Assembly: GCA_016706565.1 (NCBI GenBank)
Contig: JADJJI010000007.1
Span: 124,001-188,000, forward strand
Reading direction: 5' to 3'
Source: Piscinibacter sp.
Lineage (GTDB): Bacteria > Pseudomonadota > Gammaproteobacteria > Burkholderiales > Burkholderiaceae_C
Length of the DNA stretch: 64,000 nt
Every line of letters starts with the position of its first letter. Position 1 is the stretch's first letter. Under the pieces are notes generated by a model. The model ran no database searches. It was not told the DNA's origin and saw only the letters and a list, made by a program, of their open reading frames with translations. Below, one piece after another: positions 63,182 to 64,000 of this stretch. The translations under genes and the position numbers were made by a program.

Positions 63182-64000
63182 TCAGCCGCGCGCCTGCCGG
63201 GCCCGGCGCACCCAGTGCGCCAGCACGCGCACCAGGCGCTCGGGGTCGATCGGCTTGGACAGAAAGTCGTTCATGCCCTGGCGCATGGCGTTCTCGCGCT
63301 CTGACACCAGCACGTCGGCGGTCAATGCGATCACCGGCAGCAGCATCGCGCCATGCGTGCGTCGGATCGCGATCGTGGCGTCGATGCCGCCGAGCACCGG
63401 CATCTGCAGGTCCATGAGTACCGCGTCGAAGGGTTCGCCCGCCGCCGTGGCCGCGGCAACCGCCTCCACCGCCAGCGCACCGTTGCCGGTGGTGACAACC
63501 TGTGCGCCCCAATGGGCCAGCGTGGCCTCGGCCACCAGCGTGTTGACCGGGTGATCCTCGACCAGCAGGATGCGCGCACCCGCCAGGGCATCGACCGGCG
63601 CGAAGCGCGTGGCCTGCGCCACCGGCGGCGCGCTCGAGGCGCGCAGCGGCAGGTCGGCCCAGAAGCGGCTGCCCTCGCCCGGTGTGCTGAGCATGCCCAC
63701 GCCGCCGCCCATCAGCACGGCGAGCTGCCGGCAGATGCTCAGGCCGAGGCCGGTGCCGCCGTAGCGGCGCGTGGTCGAGGCGTCCGCCTGCGAGAACGGA
63801 TGGAACAGGCGCGTCTGCAGCGCCGGTGCGATGCCCGGGCCGTTGTCGCTCACCTCGATGCGCGTGCCACCGTCCGCGCGGCGCAGCGCTCGCACCTCGA
63901 TGGCGCCACGCTCGGTGAACTTCAGCGCATTGCTCAGGTAGTTGGCGACGATCTGGCGCAGCCGCATCGGATCGCCGTTCACCCAGCGGGGAACGCCGAC
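63182..64000 (-). CDS. hybrid histidine kinase, C-terminal part (5' end beyond window)
   Basis: The open frame runs off the right edge; only the last 272 codons are seen. They hold a HATPase_c domain ([20 protein letters not shown] with the N box, [21 protein letters not shown]) and a receiver with Asp in [11 protein letters not shown] and the Lys motif [11 protein letters not shown]. It ends with a short basic tail. The upstream sensor part is not in the window. The stop is 52 nt downstream (in its sense) before the TPR-like gene. Confidence 0.9.
   Translation of the reverse strand, partial: VGVPRWVNGDPMRLRQIVANYLSNALKFTERGAIEVRALRRADGGTRIEVSDNGPGIAPALQTRLFHPFSQADASTTRRYGGTGLGLSICRQLAVLMGGGVGMLSTPGEGSRFWADLPLRASSAPPVAQATRFAPVDALAGARILLVEDHPVNTLVAEATLAHWGAQVVTTGNGALAVEAVAAATAAGEPFDAVLMDLQMPVLGGIDATIAIRRTHGAMLLPVIALTADVLVSERENAMRQGMNDFLSKPIDPERLVRVLAHWVRRARQARG

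Overview
This window is a GC-rich stretch of chromosome (roughly two thirds G+C, strong codon bias, almost no non-coding space). It looks like a betaproteobacterium of the order Burkholderiales, most likely near Rubrivivax, Leptothrix, Piscinibacter or Methylibium. That placement is an inference. It rests on the Burkholderiales-type porin, the DUF3149 peptide, the TAXI-type binding protein with a membrane-anchored tail, the YaeQ and Tim44-domain proteins, and the overall codon use. No rRNA, tRNA, insertion sequence, integrase, prophage gene or CRISPR array was seen. About 58 genes were recognised, both strands are used, and most genes are compact and intact.

Layout. 1-5.3 kb: a DUF455 ferritin-like protein and an MlrC-type metallopeptidase, an amino-acid ABC transporter pair lacking an ATPase gene, and a porin ending at a strong terminator. 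5.3-8.5 kb: MarC, a hemerythrin-domain protein, a diheme cytochrome c and two small proteins. 8.5-15 kb: gamma-glutamyltransferase coupled to an MscS channel, a TAXI binding protein and an M24 aminopeptidase. 15-21.6 kb: a LytS/LytTR-type two-component pair, a large lipoprotein metalloprotease and an unusual membrane protein with bactofilin-like repeats. 21.8-27.2 kb: ettA (frameshifted here), a double-receiver protein and a PAS histidine kinase with a palindromic operator candidate over its promoter, then an MFS transporter. 27.4-32.6 kb: RhlE-type helicase, a three-gene coupled run (Rossmann protein, MFS, RluA) and PPK2. 32.7-38.7 kb: bacteriohemerythrin, RsgA, Tim44-domain protein, SDR, an S9 peptidase (frameshifted here) and a DUF3149 peptide. 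38.8-45 kb: a 2OG-Fe oxygenase, a 48-residue cysteine protein, an outer-membrane barrel, a MetE-like methyltransferase, an S4 protein, a luciferase-like oxidoreductase, a cold-shock protein and a CurA-type reductase. 45-52.8 kb: a 1002-residue hybrid kinase with about five PAS domains, oligopeptidase A and an LTA-synthase-like enzyme. 52.8-64 kb: glutathione reductase, Gfo/Idh oxidoreductase, SRPBCC, YaeQ, GNAT, prolyl oligopeptidase, DUF924, acyl-CoA ligase, exonuclease, a TPR-like protein and the 3' part of another hybrid kinase.

The genes mostly read as housekeeping and envelope functions. Three themes recur: peptide turnover (M81, GGT, M24, metzincin lipoprotein, M3, two S9 enzymes), signalling without recognisable DNA-binding output (several kinases, tandem receivers), and oxygen or redox chemistry (two hemerythrin proteins, cytochrome c, glutathione reductase). 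I found no convincing new multi-gene system. The best leads are the two frameshifts in conserved genes, the repeat-containing membrane protein at 19925-21571, the palindrome/promoter overlap at 25852-25893, and several small proteins of unknown role.
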